DNA of 64,000 bases from Amycolatopsis sp. 195334CR (GTDB taxonomy: Bacteria > Actinomycetota > Actinomycetes > Mycobacteriales > Pseudonocardiaceae): NCBI RefSeq assembly GCF_017309385.1, contig NZ_JAFJMJ010000001.1, positions 3,720,001-3,784,000 on the forward strand, written 5' to 3'. This document shows, piece by piece, positions 10,201 through 18,445 of this stretch (the stretch's first letter is position 1; each line of letters begins with the position of its first letter). Below the pieces are notes generated by a model that saw only the letters and a program-made list of their open reading frames with translations, was not told the origin of the DNA and made no database searches. The translations under genes were made by a program, and so were the position numbers.

Positions 10201-10299
10201 GGCCAGCGCCACGGCGAGCGGGTCGGCCACGCTCAGACCGGCGGCGATCAGGCCGCCGCGCAGGAACACCTCACGGCGGGACAGGCTTTCGGGTGACAT
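7216..10299 (-). CDS. Secreted beta-propeller (PD40) amidohydrolase
   Basis: A 1027-residue two-part protein. The N-terminus SRREVFLRGGLIAAGLS is a twin-arginine export signal, so it is exported folded. Residues of about 50-600 hold repeated TolB-like units (pattern P.FSPDGK.IAF/ALS..G...IW), forming one or two beta-propellers. The C-terminal third is an amidohydrolase: IPGLIDAHNHWHLRG gives the HxH metal ligands, with HYLFPA, GMEHVGATN and ISGTDTPLDS further on. The substrate is unknown. The ATG at 10299 is chosen because GGAGG lies 8 bases upstream and the GTG at 10308 overlaps it. The gene stands alone between two rhomboid paralogues. Confidence 0.9.
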   Translation of the reverse strand: MSPESLSRREVFLRGGLIAAGLSVADPLAVALAEEPGAAPESNGRPGVRLTEGTNFSVALSPDGTTLAMDLVTGIWLLPAAGGEARRLTDDLQDATLPNWSPDGKALVFQSYRDGNYHLYSLDVAGGQPRQLTSGPYDHREPAFSPDGKRIALSSDRGGSYGIWLLDPATGQLQALTDTAAEESAPRWSRDGQRVLFTVDDLAIDAITVASGERKTLLTAPAGGKIYGPAFGPDDQTPGYLLLRGATADLMLGDQQVTQGEDVFGFAATWTDSGVLYTGDGRIRRRTAESTVDIPFSAVVPIKRRDYRHRVRDLDSLAPQPVRGIAGPVVSPDGKTIAFRALNALYLVPAGGGKPQRLTSDQYFSSDPDFSPDGKKLVYASDRLGTADLWVRDLASGEDTVLTALPGAQVAPRWSPDGGKIAYTDQDGALWTLDVASKEVRQLTPALFMPGRPSWSGDGSTIALAAVKPFSKRFREGTSQILTVPAGGGELTYTEPMPFRSLATRGDDGPLFSPDGKRMAFTVESTAWVVPVDGKGAFLGEPRQVTREVTDSLAWLDDGTLVYLCKGELRRVAVDGGKPRTIRLDFSWRRPKPAERTVIHVGGLWDGTAEKLRENVDVVVENGRIKEIRPHQGTADVDASGLTAIPGLIDAHNHWHLRGRHWGDRQGRLWLSYGITTTRSPGDPVYQMIETREALESGARLGPRFFGTGEAIDGSRVYYNFMRPTLSPEQLKLELDRAVSLGYDLIKTYVRLPVRLQRETVEAAHRAGIPLSSHYLFPAANLGMDGMEHVGATNRLGYSHTISRTGWTYQDSIELFVRSGMSITPTLFNSKALYADDKSLVEDERTKVLFPQWEYDRLVTDAENAGKPENAYVRDVLAGNVDMVLRVHRAGGFVISGTDTPLDSIAISLHQNLRAMVEFGFTPYEALVTATRNPARRLGLAGRLGELRPGAYADLSLVEGNPLADIRAAAAVRQVFVGGVAHRVDDLLAPFRSPGSASIVNPVLPANTTAAHWWHRPEWSEHVCCGI

Positions 10300-10410
10300 T
10301 CCCACCACCTCCCGGGCAAACTATGCCGGGACGCGCATCCGTCGTCCAGATCAATTTCCCCGAGTCCGACATCAGGGATTTCTCCCGAGGCGGCGCCCGC
10401 TTCGGGGACT

Positions 10411-10416
10411 TAGCCT
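10411..10416 (+). promoter_or_regulatory. -10 box TAGCCT before the second rhomboid gene
   Basis: TAGCCT is followed by 7 bases and then the GTG at 10424, with no ribosome binding site. A leaderless start is likely. The 125-bp gap to the divergent amidohydrolase gene holds both promoters. Confidence 0.5.
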
Positions 10417-10423
10417 GGAAATC

Positions 10424-11083
10424 GTGAGCACACTTCCAGCGCAACCCACCGGCGGCGGCACGCCGGCCACGGATCCGGCCAAGCGCGTGCTGCCCGACCG
10501 GCCGAAGGCCGCGGCGCTGCTGGCGCTGGGCTTCGTCGTCCTGCTCTACCTGGTCGAGCTGGTGGACGTGATCCTGCCGGCCAACCTGGACAACGGCGGC
10601 ATCCAGGCCAGAACGCTGGCCGGGCTGGACGGCATCATCTGGGCGCCCGCCCTGCACGACGGCTGGAGCCACCTGTTCGCCAACACCATCCCGGTGCTGG
10701 TCTTCGCCTTCCTCGCGATGGCGGCCGGGATCGGCCGGTTCCTGGTGGTCACCGGCATCATCTGGGTGGTCGGCGGGCTCGGCGTGTGGCTGGTCGGACC
10801 GGGGGACGCGGTCACCGTCGGCGCCTCGGGGCTGGCCTTCGGCTGGCTGGCCTTCCTGCTCGTGCGCGGGCTGTTCAACCGCAGCTGGGGCCAGCTGGGC
10901 GTGGCACTGGCGCTGCTCGCCATCTGGGGCGGGATGATCTGGGGCGTGCTGCCCACCGATCCGAACATCTCCTGGCAGGGCCACCTGTTCGGCGCGTTGT
11001 CCGGCGTGCTCGCGGCCTGGCTGGTCAGCCGGAAACGCGCGGTCAAGCCCGCCCCGGCCACCCCCGGTAACCTCGACGTGTGA
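10424..11083 (+). CDS. Rhomboid family intramembrane serine protease (copy 2)
   Basis: A 219-residue membrane protease with a short Pro-rich cytoplasmic N-terminus and about six membrane segments. Ser135 (GASGLAFG) and His187 ([11 protein letters not shown]) form the dyad. This copy holds the ancestral position directly before murI, as Rv1337 does in mycobacteria, while copy 1 lies 3.8 kb upstream. Its stop overlaps the murI start by 4 bases (GTGA), so the two are co-translated. Confidence 0.92.
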   Translation: MSTLPAQPTGGGTPATDPAKRVLPDRPKAAALLALGFVVLLYLVELVDVILPANLDNGGIQARTLAGLDGIIWAPALHDGWSHLFANTIPVLVFAFLAMAAGIGRFLVVTGIIWVVGGLGVWLVGPGDAVTVGASGLAFGWLAFLLVRGLFNRSWGQLGVALALLAIWGGMIWGVLPTDPNISWQGHLFGALSGVLAAWLVSRKRAVKPAPATPGNLDV

Positions 11084-11880
11084 CCGACCCCAGTGCGCCC
11101 ATCGGCGTCTTCGACTCCGGCGTCGGCGGGCTCACCGTGGCCAGGGCGATCGTCGACCAGCTGCCCGGCGAGCAACTCCGGTACGTCGGCGACACCGCGC
11201 ACAACCCCTACGGCCCGCTGCCCATCGCCAGGGCGCGGGAGCTGGCGCTGGCCGCACTGGACGACCTCGTCGAGAGCGGGGTCAAGGCACTGGTGATCGC
11301 CTGCAACACCGCTTCGGCCGCCTGCCTGCGCGACGCGCGCGAGCGGTACGACGTGCCGGTGGTGGAGGTGGTGCTCCCGGCCGTGCGGCGCGCGGTCGCC
11401 GCCACGCACTCCGGCCGCATCGGGGTGATCGGCACCGAGGGCACCATCCGCTCCCGCGCCTACGAGGACGCCTTCGCCGCGGCCAGGGACGTCGAGGTGA
11501 CCAGCGTCGCGTGCCCGCGGTTCGTCGACTTCGTCGAGCGCGGGGTGACCTCTGGCCGCCAGGTGCTCGGCCTGGCCCAGGGCTACCTCGACCCGCTGCT
11601 GCGGGCGGAGGTCGACACGCTGGTGCTGGGTTGCACCCACTACCCGCTGCTCACCGGCGTGCTGCAGATCGTCATGGGCCAGGAGGTCACGCTGGTCTCC
11701 AGCGCCGAGGAGACGGCCAAGGACCTGGTGCGCGTGCTGACCGAGCTGGACCTGTTCGCCGAGCGGACCGAGCCGCCGCGCCACGAGTTCACCGCCACCG
11801 GGTCCGCCGAGCCCTTCACCCGGCTGGCCCAGCGTTTCATGGGATTCACCCCAGGTGTGTTCTCGGCCATGAGCGGTTAG
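11080..11880 (+). CDS. murI: Glutamate racemase
   Basis: A 266-residue cofactor-free racemase that supplies D-glutamate for peptidoglycan. The two catalytic cysteines are visible: Cys75 in [10 protein letters not shown] and Cys185 in LGCTHYPLL. The N-terminal [13 protein letters not shown] is diagnostic. The GTG start overlaps the rhomboid stop. The gene order rhomboid-murI-phosphodiesterase matches Rv1337-Rv1339. Confidence 0.97.
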   Translation: MTDPSAPIGVFDSGVGGLTVARAIVDQLPGEQLRYVGDTAHNPYGPLPIARARELALAALDDLVESGVKALVIACNTASAACLRDARERYDVPVVEVVLPAVRRAVAATHSGRIGVIGTEGTIRSRAYEDAFAAARDVEVTSVACPRFVDFVERGVTSGRQVLGLAQGYLDPLLRAEVDTLVLGCTHYPLLTGVLQIVMGQEVTLVSSAEETAKDLVRVLTELDLFAERTEPPRHEFTATGSAEPFTRLAQRFMGFTPGVFSAMSG

Positions 11881-11893
11881 CGGGTCCACGTGG

Positions 11894-11899
11894 CAGAGT
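11894..11899 (+). promoter_or_regulatory. Possible -10 box CAGAGT before the phosphodiesterase gene
   Basis: CAGAGT (one mismatch to TANNNT) ends 7 bases before the GTG at 11907. No ribosome binding site is seen in the 26-base gap after murI. Confidence 0.3.
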
Positions 11900-11906
11900 G
11901 CCGGGG

Positions 11907-12674
11907 GTGCGATTGACGATCCTCGGTTGCTCGGGCAGCATCCCCGGGCCGAACCGCGCCGCGTCCGGGTACCTGCTGGAGGCCGACGGCTTCGTGCTCG
12001 GCCTCGAGCTGGGCAACGGCGCGCTCGCACAGCTGCAGGTCGCCCGCGACCCGTTCGAACTGGACGCGCTGCTGCTCTCGCACCTGCACCCCGACCACTG
12101 CGCGGACGTCAGCGCGCTGACCGTGTTGCGCCGCTACCACCCCGAACCGCCGTACGACCGGCGGCCGGCGAAGCTCCCGCTGTTCGGCCCGGCCGACACC
12201 GCGGCGCGGCTGGCGAACGCGTACGCGCCCAACCTGGCCGAGCTCGCCGAGACCGACCTGTCCGATGTGTACGACTTCCGCGAGCTGACCAACGGCACCC
12301 TGCACGTGGGGCCGTTCGAGGTGGAGGTGGCCGAGGTCGACCACCCGACCACCGCCTTCGGCCTGCGGATCCGGCACGGCGACCGCACGCTCGCCTACAC
12401 CGGGGACACCGGCCCGTGCGCGGCGCTGGCCGCGCTCGCCGCCGACGTCGACGTGCTGCTCAGCGAAGCCTCGTGGACCGACGCCCCGGACCGGCCGCCG
12501 GGTGTGCACCTGTCCGGGAAGCAGGCCGGTGTGCTGGCCCGTGAGGCGCGCGCGGGCAGGCTGTTGCTCACCCACGTCGCACCGTGGACCGATCGGGACG
12601 CCGTGCTCGCCGAGGCCCGCCTGGAATTCCGCGAGGCGGAACTGGTGGAGCAGGGTGCGGTCTACGAGGTCTGA
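11907..12674 (+). CDS. Metallo-beta-lactamase-fold phosphodiesterase (Rv1339-like)
   Basis: A 255-residue beta-lactamase-fold hydrolase. LLSHLHPDHCADV carries the HxHxDH metal site; other ligands sit in VDHPTTAFGLRI, YTGDTGPC and LLTHVAPW. The mycobacterial orthologue Rv1339, in the same position after murI, is reported to be an atypical class II cAMP phosphodiesterase. The same role is inferred here. The start VRLTILGCSGS matches the orthologue's N-terminus. The 3' end overlaps the convergent secreted-protein gene by 13 bp. Confidence 0.9.
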   Translation: MRLTILGCSGSIPGPNRAASGYLLEADGFVLGLELGNGALAQLQVARDPFELDALLLSHLHPDHCADVSALTVLRRYHPEPPYDRRPAKLPLFGPADTAARLANAYAPNLAELAETDLSDVYDFRELTNGTLHVGPFEVEVAEVDHPTTAFGLRIRHGDRTLAYTGDTGPCAALAALAADVDVLLSEASWTDAPDRPPGVHLSGKQAGVLAREARAGRLLLTHVAPWTDRDAVLAEARLEFREAELVEQGAVYEV

Positions 12675-13492
12675 CCGTCGGCCAGGTCGGCGAGGTAGTC
12701 GTCGAAAAGTTCGTAGAAGTAGGCGTTGGCCAGCAGCAGCATGCTGAACGTGCCGCCGCCGATGTCGAACTCGGCCAGGTCGAGCGCGAGTTCGGCGCCC
12801 TTGCGCGACGGGGTTTCGTTGGTCACGTCGGTGAACCAGTCGAGAAAGGTGACCTGCTGCGGTGAACCGGGCGTGCCGCCCGGCGAGAACAGGTCGAGCA
12901 GCGGCGGCCGGTTGCGCAGCACCCAGCGGTAGAACTCGGAGTAGGCGAAGAAGCGCTCCTCCACCGCGCTCGCCGGTACGCCGTGCACCTCCTCGGCCAG
13001 GCGCACGCCGTGCTCGGTGGAGGCCTGCTCGGCCTGGCTCCACGCGCGGTCGTGCGCGGCGCGGCCGGTCAGCTGCCCGTCGCGCAGCTTGAGCAGGTAG
13101 TCGGCCCACTTCGCCGAGCCCGGGTTGCCGAAGGTGTCGGTGCCCCGGCCGAGCGCGATGGCCAGCCCGCGCTCGATGCCCTCCACGATCCCGGCGTCCA
13201 CATAGGACACCCAGCTGCCGGGCGCGCCCATGTCGTGGTCGCGGAAGAAGCCGATGATGCCCTCGATGTTGCGCCAGCGCGGGGCGTACCCGGGCAGCAG
13301 TTCGGCGGCGGGACCGGCGGACATCTCGCGGACGAAGGCCAGCCGCTCCGGCATGCTCATCAGGTTGATGTCCTCGGCGGTGCACTCCAGCGTCGCGGTG
13401 CAGTCGTCGTCGGCGGCGGCCACCGCCGGGGCCGCACCCCCGGCCAGCACGGCGCTCAGCAGGACGAGCAGGACGGCGCGGACCCGGTTCAT
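12662..13492 (-). CDS. Secreted protein of unknown function
   Basis: A 276-residue protein with a clear Sec signal peptide (MNRVRAVLLVLLSAVLAGGAAPAVAAA). I do not recognise a domain. The mature part is mainly helical and acidic, with two nearby cysteines (DDDCTATLECTAEDI) that could form a disulfide. Aromatic-rich segments such as WRNIEGIIGFFRDHDMGAPGSWVSYVDAG are conspicuous. The ATG at 13492 follows GGGGAGG; the longer open frame upstream has no such signal. A gene of this kind is not part of the mycobacterial synteny block, so it looks like a lineage-specific insertion. Confidence 0.8.
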   Translation of the reverse strand: MNRVRAVLLVLLSAVLAGGAAPAVAAADDDCTATLECTAEDINLMSMPERLAFVREMSAGPAAELLPGYAPRWRNIEGIIGFFRDHDMGAPGSWVSYVDAGIVEGIERGLAIALGRGTDTFGNPGSAKWADYLLKLRDGQLTGRAAHDRAWSQAEQASTEHGVRLAEEVHGVPASAVEERFFAYSEFYRWVLRNRPPLLDLFSPGGTPGSPQQVTFLDWFTDVTNETPSRKGAELALDLAEFDIGGGTFSMLLLANAYFYELFDDYLADLADGQTS

Positions 13493-13575
13493 CGGACCTC
13501 CCCAGTGAGTCCAGTCGGACGGATGCTGACGGTAATCGCGTACGCACCGGTCAACAAGGGCTCCGGGCCGGGTTC

Positions 13576-13581
13576 TAGAGT
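13576..13581 (+). promoter_or_regulatory. -10 box TAGAGT of leaderless rph promoter
   Basis: TAGAGT ends 6 bases before the rph GTG at 13588. There is no ribosome binding site. A weak -35 (TCAACA) lies about 19 bases upstream. Confidence 0.5.
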
Positions 13582-13587
13582 GCACGG

Positions 13588-14361
13588 GTGGCGAGAAAAG
13601 ACGGCAGGAACGACGACCAGCTCCGCGAGGTCAAGATCACCCGCGGCTTCCAGCAGTGGCCGGCCGGCTCGGTGCTCATCGAGTTCGGCAGCACCAGGGT
13701 GCTGTGCGCGGCGAGCGTGAACGAGGGCGTGCCGAGGTGGCGGGCCGGTTCCGGGCTCGGCTGGATCACCGCCGAGTACGCGATGCTGCCCTCGGCCACC
13801 AACACCCGCAGCGACCGCGAGTCGGTCAAGGGCCGGGTCGGTGGCCGCACGCACGAGATCAGCAGGCTGATCGGCCGCTCGCTGCGGGCCTGCATCGACC
13901 TGGCCGCGCTCGGCGAGAACACGATCATGATCGACTGCGACGTGCTCCAGGCCGACGGCGGCACCCGGACCGCGGCGATCACCGGTGCCTACGTCGCGCT
14001 GGCCGACGCGATCACCTGGCTCGGCGCGGCGGGCAGGCTGGCCGACCCCCAGCCGCTGGCGACCTCGGTGGCCGCGGTCAGCGTCGGCGTGGTCGACGGC
14101 CGCGTGCGGCTCGACCTGCCGTACGAGGAGGACTCGCGCGCCGAGGTGGACATGAACGTGGTGGCCACCGACGCGGGCACGCTGATCGAGGTGCAGGGCA
14201 CCGGCGAGGGCGCCACCTTCCAGCGGTCCACTTTGGACACCATGCTGGACTTCGCGCTGGCGGGCTGCGCGCAGCTGGTGGAGAAGCAGAACGAGGCGCT
14301 GGCGCTGCCCTACCCGGGTGAGCTGCCCGAGCCGAAGCCGGACAAGAAGGCCAAGAAGTGA
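13588..14361 (+). CDS. rph: Ribonuclease PH
   Basis: Phosphorolytic 3'-5' exoribonuclease that trims tRNA 3' ends, 257 residues. Characteristic segments are [66 protein letters not shown] and [21 protein letters not shown]. The Lys-rich C-terminus (PKPDKKAKK) is an extra tail. It overlaps rdgB by 4 bases (GTGA), as a coupled pair. Confidence 0.97.
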   Translation: MARKDGRNDDQLREVKITRGFQQWPAGSVLIEFGSTRVLCAASVNEGVPRWRAGSGLGWITAEYAMLPSATNTRSDRESVKGRVGGRTHEISRLIGRSLRACIDLAALGENTIMIDCDVLQADGGTRTAAITGAYVALADAITWLGAAGRLADPQPLATSVAAVSVGVVDGRVRLDLPYEEDSRAEVDMNVVATDAGTLIEVQGTGEGATFQRSTLDTMLDFALAGCAQLVEKQNEALALPYPGELPEPKPDKKAKK

Positions 14362-14963
14362 CCACCAAGTTGCTGGTCGCGTCGCGCAACGCGAAGAAGC
14401 TCGGCGAGCTGCGGCGCATCCTCGACGCGGAAGGCCTCGGCGCCATCGAGGTGCTCGGCCTCGGCGACGTGCCGGAGTTCCCGGAGGCCCCGGAAACCGG
14501 CGCGACCTTCGAGGAGAACGCGCTCGCCAAGGCGCGCGACGCCGCGGCGGCCACCGGCCTGCCCTCGGTCGCCGACGACTCGGGGCTGGCGGTGGACGCG
14601 CTCAACGGCATGCCGGGCGTGCTGTCGGCCCGCTGGTCCGGCGGGCACGGTGACGACCAGGCCAACCTGGACCTGGTGCTGGCGCAGCTGTCCGACACCC
14701 CGGACGAGCGGCGGGGCGCGGCGTTCGTCTGCACCACCGCACTGGTGATCCCGGGCGGCGAAGAGACCGTCGTCCGCGGTGAGTGGCGCGGCACGCTGCT
14801 CCGGGAAGAACGCGGCACCAACGGTTTCGGCTACGACCCGATCTTCGTACCGGAAGGCGGTTCGCGGACCTCGGCCGAACTGGATCCGTCCGAAAAGGAC
14901 GCCCAGTCCCACCGGGGGCGGGCGCTGCGTGCTTTGCTGCCCCACCTGCGTGCGCTGGCCTAG
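14358..14963 (+). CDS. rdgB: Non-canonical purine NTP pyrophosphatase (RdgB/HAM1)
   Basis: Cleans the nucleotide pool by hydrolysing dITP, XTP and similar nucleotides to the monophosphate. The 201-residue protein shows [51 protein letters not shown] and the C-terminal [10 protein letters not shown]. Its stop shares 4 bases with the end of the convergent NACHT gene. Confidence 0.96.
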   Translation: MTTKLLVASRNAKKLGELRRILDAEGLGAIEVLGLGDVPEFPEAPETGATFEENALAKARDAAAATGLPSVADDSGLAVDALNGMPGVLSARWSGGHGDDQANLDLVLAQLSDTPDERRGAAFVCTTALVIPGGEETVVRGEWRGTLLREERGTNGFGYDPIFVPEGGSRTSAELDPSEKDAQSHRGRALRALLPHLRALA

Positions 14964-17950
14964 AGGAATTTCAGCTTGACGCTCGGACCGAGCACGCTGA
15001 GGTCGGCGCCGTCGTAGTCCTGCAGGATCAGTTCCGTCAGCGGGAGCGCGCGTAGCGGGGAGAGGTCCACCCGCCCGGCCGGGCGGATGTTGACCATGGT
15101 CAGCGCCGGGAACGTGGCGGGTACCGGAGCCAGCTCCGGTTCCTGGTCGAACAGCGCCAGGCTGGCCAACTCGGGCAACGGCCGGGTCGCTGCCAGGCAG
15201 TCGGCGGAGTACTGGGTCAGCACCAGCCACCGCAACTCCGGCAGCCGGTGCAGGGCGTCGAGGTTCGGCAGCGTGCCGGTGTTGTCCAGGCTGAGCCAGA
15301 CCAGTCGCGGCGTGTGCCGGAGGAACTCCAGGTCCTCCCACGGCTTGCTCTGGCTCAGCCCGAGATCGGTCAGGTGGGAGAGCGTGGCGAGCACGGACAG
15401 GCCGCTGAAGTGGTGCGCGCGGTACACCCGCAGCCGCTTGAGCTGCGGGTGGTCGCGAAGCCAGTGCAGATCCACCGGGCGATCCGGGTCACCGAAGAAC
15501 ATCAGGTCGTCGAGCTTGGGCAGACCGCCGAGGTCACCGAAGTCGTCGGGCGGATCGGTGTACACCGAGAGGGCGCCGAGGTGCCGCAGCCGCCCGACGA
15601 AGGGCAGGCACTTCAGCGATCGGACGATCAGCCAGCCGTTGCGCAGCGGGGCGTCCACGAGCACTTCGTCCGCGTACCGTTCCGGGTCGAAGAACTGCCA
15701 TCCGTGCTGCAGCTCGTCCTGTACGCCGTCGCGGGGATCCTTGGCGTAGCCCGAAAGCAGGCTCAACGCGGCCGCGTCGCCGGTGAGAGCCGCGGTTCGG
15801 ACCGTCGCCGCCGCCTTCGCGTCCGAGAGTTCCGACAGGTCCGTCGGCAGCAGTTTGAGGACGCGGTGCCCGACCGTCGCCAGTGACGCCGTCTCGCGGA
15901 GATCGCGCGGCGGCACCAGCTTCCCCAGCGCCGCGTCGACGCGGGCGTGCGTGGCCGGATCGATGTCCCGCACGGTTTCCAGGCAGGCGGCGGCGAGCAG
16001 CCTCAGGCGACGAGCACGACGGCGTTCGGCGGTGGCGCGGTCCAGCAGCCCGTCGACCAGTTCACCGGCCTGGCGCGCGGTGGCGTGCCCGCACGCCATC
16101 ACCACGGTCTCGCGCCACGTGTCCAGGTGCGCGTGCGCCACCAGCGTCGGGATGTGGTGCTGCTGCACGGCTTCGTCGGCGGCGAGGTACTCCTGGAAGG
16201 TCCGGTGCACGAAGTCGACCCGGCCGGGCACCGGCTCCCGCAGCACGCCGCTGCGTTCGAGCAGGTGCGCCAGCAGCGCCTCCGGATCCGCGGTGACGTT
16301 CGGCATCGCGGGCAGCTTCGTGGTCAGGTGCCGCAGCGCCTCGTCCCGGGACAGCTCGACCCGGTTCGCCAGGGTGAGTCGCCACGCGAGATCCCGCAGC
16401 AGGACGCGCTTCTCGGCGTCCCCGAGCAGCCCGCTCAGCCCGCGTTCGGTGTCGCGCAGGTGCAGCAACATCGCCAGCGCCTTGGCGTACAGGTCCATCC
16501 GGCTGCTCGGCAGGCTCGCCCGGTGCGACAGGTTCAGCGCGCACAACATCGCGCACAGCAACGGGCTCGCGGCCAGCTCACGCAGGTGCGTGCGCTCCAG
16601 CTGCGCGCTGAGACGGCGGTGCGCGGTGGCCACGTCCGCCTGCACACCGGCGGATTCGGCGGCGTCGTGCCAGCGGCGCAGGAAGGCGCGGACGTTCGTC
16701 GGCCCCATCGGGTCGAGCGTCACCGCCGAGAAGCCCTCGTCGGACAGCCAGCCCTGGTCCGCGGCCGCCGGGCGCGCGGTGACCACCACCTTCACCGACG
16801 GATGGGCGTCGAGCAGTTCGCGCAGCCACGCCTTCACCTCGCGGCGCCGGGGAGCCGGCACCTCGTCCACCCCGTCGACCAGCAGGATCGCGCCGCCGCG
16901 CAGCACGCGGTGCACCCAGCCCGGCGGCATCAACCCGGCGATCGCGCTCGCCCCGTGCGCGACGAACTCCTCGGGCGCGGGCAGTCTTCCGCCCGCGAAA
17001 GTGCGCAACCGCACGACGAACGGCACCAGCCCGTTCCAGCCGCGCAGCTCACCCCGGAACTCGGCGCGTGCCGCGGTGACCGCCAGCCAGTGCAGCAGGG
17101 TCGTCTTGCCCGAACCTGCTTCTCCCCGCAGAAGCGTGCGATCGGCGCGGCCGACGGCCCATTCGACCGGCATCTCGCCGCGCCACGACTTCTCCTCCCG
17201 CTCCTCGTGGCGGTCGCGGGTGGTGGTGGACACGCGCAGGCTCAGGTAGGCCACGGTGAGCGGAAGGCGCGGTTGCTCGTCTGCGGGCAGGCCTAGCAAC
17301 TCCAGCCGATCGAGCGACTTCGCCACCGCACGCAGGTACGCCTGGCCGAATTCGGTGTCGTGGTCGGTGCCGCGTGGCGCGAGCAGGGTGGTGACCGGCG
17401 TGGTGGTGAGCAGTTCCTCCAGCCTGCTCAGCCGCGACAGCACCTCGGCGAGCGCGGCGGGCTGGAACGCGGGCAGGTACCGCACCACCTGCACCAGGTG
17501 GCGGCACGACTGGTCGAGCGCGAGCTCGTACAGCGGCCACGCCCGTTCGGCCAGCGCGACCTCGGCGGGCCGGTCGGCGAACTGCTCGCGCACGCGGCGC
17601 GCCAGCGCCTCCGGATCGGCGTCGGCGGCCAGCAGCGCCTCGTCGGAGAGGTCGACCTGCCGGAGCACGTCGGTCACCGCGAGCACGGCGGCCTCGACCT
17701 CGTTGTCCGGCAACGCGGCGAAGCGGCTGTCCAGCACCGGCGCGAGCTGCTCGGCGACCAGCGTTTCGACGCGGTCGACCAGGTTGTCCAGGTTCCGGCG
17801 CTTGAGCGGGCCGCCCAGTTCCTGCTCGGCCAGCTCGGCGAGGCTGGCCGACCGCTCGAACTTCGCTCGGCGGCGCTGCAACCAGAACCTGGCCGCGTGC
17901 TGGGCGACCGAGCCGCCCAGCTTCAGCGCCGCGGACTCCAGGCCCGCCAC
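14960..17950 (-). CDS. NACHT-domain NTPase with C-terminal leucine-rich repeats
   Basis: A 996-residue STAND-type protein with three parts. Residues 1 to about 250 are a mainly helical N-terminal region without a TIR, nuclease or protease motif that I recognise. The NACHT NTPase follows: Walker A GEAGSGKTT with Lys282, Walker B ILLVDGVDE with Asp359, and VVVTARP as sensor. A helical stretch comes next, then leucine-rich repeats from about residue 765 to the end (LPELRWLVLTQY, LPELASLALFDQ). Bacterial NACHT proteins of this build can act in antiphage defence; that role is inferred here. The GTG start is one base after the bcp stop, so it is co-expressed with a peroxiredoxin. Confidence 0.88.
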   Translation of the reverse strand: MAGLESAALKLGGSVAQHAARFWLQRRRAKFERSASLAELAEQELGGPLKRRNLDNLVDRVETLVAEQLAPVLDSRFAALPDNEVEAAVLAVTDVLRQVDLSDEALLAADADPEALARRVREQFADRPAEVALAERAWPLYELALDQSCRHLVQVVRYLPAFQPAALAEVLSRLSRLEELLTTTPVTTLLAPRGTDHDTEFGQAYLRAVAKSLDRLELLGLPADEQPRLPLTVAYLSLRVSTTTRDRHEEREEKSWRGEMPVEWAVGRADRTLLRGEAGSGKTTLLHWLAVTAARAEFRGELRGWNGLVPFVVRLRTFAGGRLPAPEEFVAHGASAIAGLMPPGWVHRVLRGGAILLVDGVDEVPAPRRREVKAWLRELLDAHPSVKVVVTARPAAADQGWLSDEGFSAVTLDPMGPTNVRAFLRRWHDAAESAGVQADVATAHRRLSAQLERTHLRELAASPLLCAMLCALNLSHRASLPSSRMDLYAKALAMLLHLRDTERGLSGLLGDAEKRVLLRDLAWRLTLANRVELSRDEALRHLTTKLPAMPNVTADPEALLAHLLERSGVLREPVPGRVDFVHRTFQEYLAADEAVQQHHIPTLVAHAHLDTWRETVVMACGHATARQAGELVDGLLDRATAERRRARRLRLLAAACLETVRDIDPATHARVDAALGKLVPPRDLRETASLATVGHRVLKLLPTDLSELSDAKAAATVRTAALTGDAAALSLLSGYAKDPRDGVQDELQHGWQFFDPERYADEVLVDAPLRNGWLIVRSLKCLPFVGRLRHLGALSVYTDPPDDFGDLGGLPKLDDLMFFGDPDRPVDLHWLRDHPQLKRLRVYRAHHFSGLSVLATLSHLTDLGLSQSKPWEDLEFLRHTPRLVWLSLDNTGTLPNLDALHRLPELRWLVLTQYSADCLAATRPLPELASLALFDQEPELAPVPATFPALTMVNIRPAGRVDLSPLRALPLTELILQDYDGADLSVLGPSVKLKFL

Positions 17951-17951
17951 G

Positions 17952-18425
17952 TCAGGCGGAGACGCCCAGGTCCCTGATCAGCTTCGCCACGTGCCCGGTG
18001 GCGCGGACGTTGTAGAACGCGTTGGCGATCTTGCCCTCGGGGTCGACCACGAAGGTGGACCGGATCACGCCCTGCACCACGCGGCCGTAGTTCTTCTTCT
18101 CGCCGAACGCGGCCCACTCGGTGAGCACGGTCTTGTCGGGGTCGGCCAGCAGCGGGAAGGTCAGCGACTCGGCGTCGACGAACTTCGCCAGCTTCTCCGG
18201 CTTGTCCGGGGAGATGCCGAGCACCTGGTACCCGGCGTCGTTCAGCTCGGCGAGGTTGTCGCGGAAGTCGCACGCCTGCTTCGTGCAGCCGGGGGTGCCC
18301 GCGGCCGGGTAGAAGTAGACGATCACGTACTGCCCGCGGAAGTCCGACAGCGAGACCTTGGCGCCCGTGCTGTCGGGCAGGGTGAAGTCGGGGGCCGCGT
18401 CGCCGGGGGAAAGTCGCTCGCTCAT
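17952..18425 (-). CDS. bcp: Thioredoxin-dependent peroxiredoxin, BCP/PrxQ type
   Basis: Reduces hydrogen peroxide and organic peroxides using thioredoxin. The 157-residue protein has the peroxidatic cysteine in YFYPAAGTPGCTKQACDFRD, where the CTKQAC pair five residues apart is the PrxQ signature. LADPDKTVLTEWA and STFVVDPEGKIA are further family markers. Its ATG is 6 bases after a TAATCT box, suggesting a leaderless mRNA. The downstream NACHT gene begins one base after its stop. Confidence 0.95.
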   Translation of the reverse strand: MSERLSPGDAAPDFTLPDSTGAKVSLSDFRGQYVIVYFYPAAGTPGCTKQACDFRDNLAELNDAGYQVLGISPDKPEKLAKFVDAESLTFPLLADPDKTVLTEWAAFGEKKNYGRVVQGVIRSTFVVDPEGKIANAFYNVRATGHVAKLIRDLGVSA

Positions 18426-18431
18426 GCCCGG

Positions 18432-18437
18432 AGATTA
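18432..18437 (-). promoter_or_regulatory. -10 box TAATCT of the bcp-NACHT transcription unit
   Basis: On the minus strand TAATCT is followed by 6 bases and the bcp ATG at 18425. If used, bcp and the NACHT gene share a promoter separate from the lipoprotein gene that ends 21 bases upstream. Confidence 0.5.
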
Positions 18438-18445
18438 CCGGGTGC

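Noticed and set aside
7900..10296. 798-codon + strand open frame
   Set aside because: It lies wholly antisense to the propeller-amidohydrolase, whose Tat signal, repeated SPDGK units and metal motifs are unmistakable. The open frame is a by-product of high GC at third positions.
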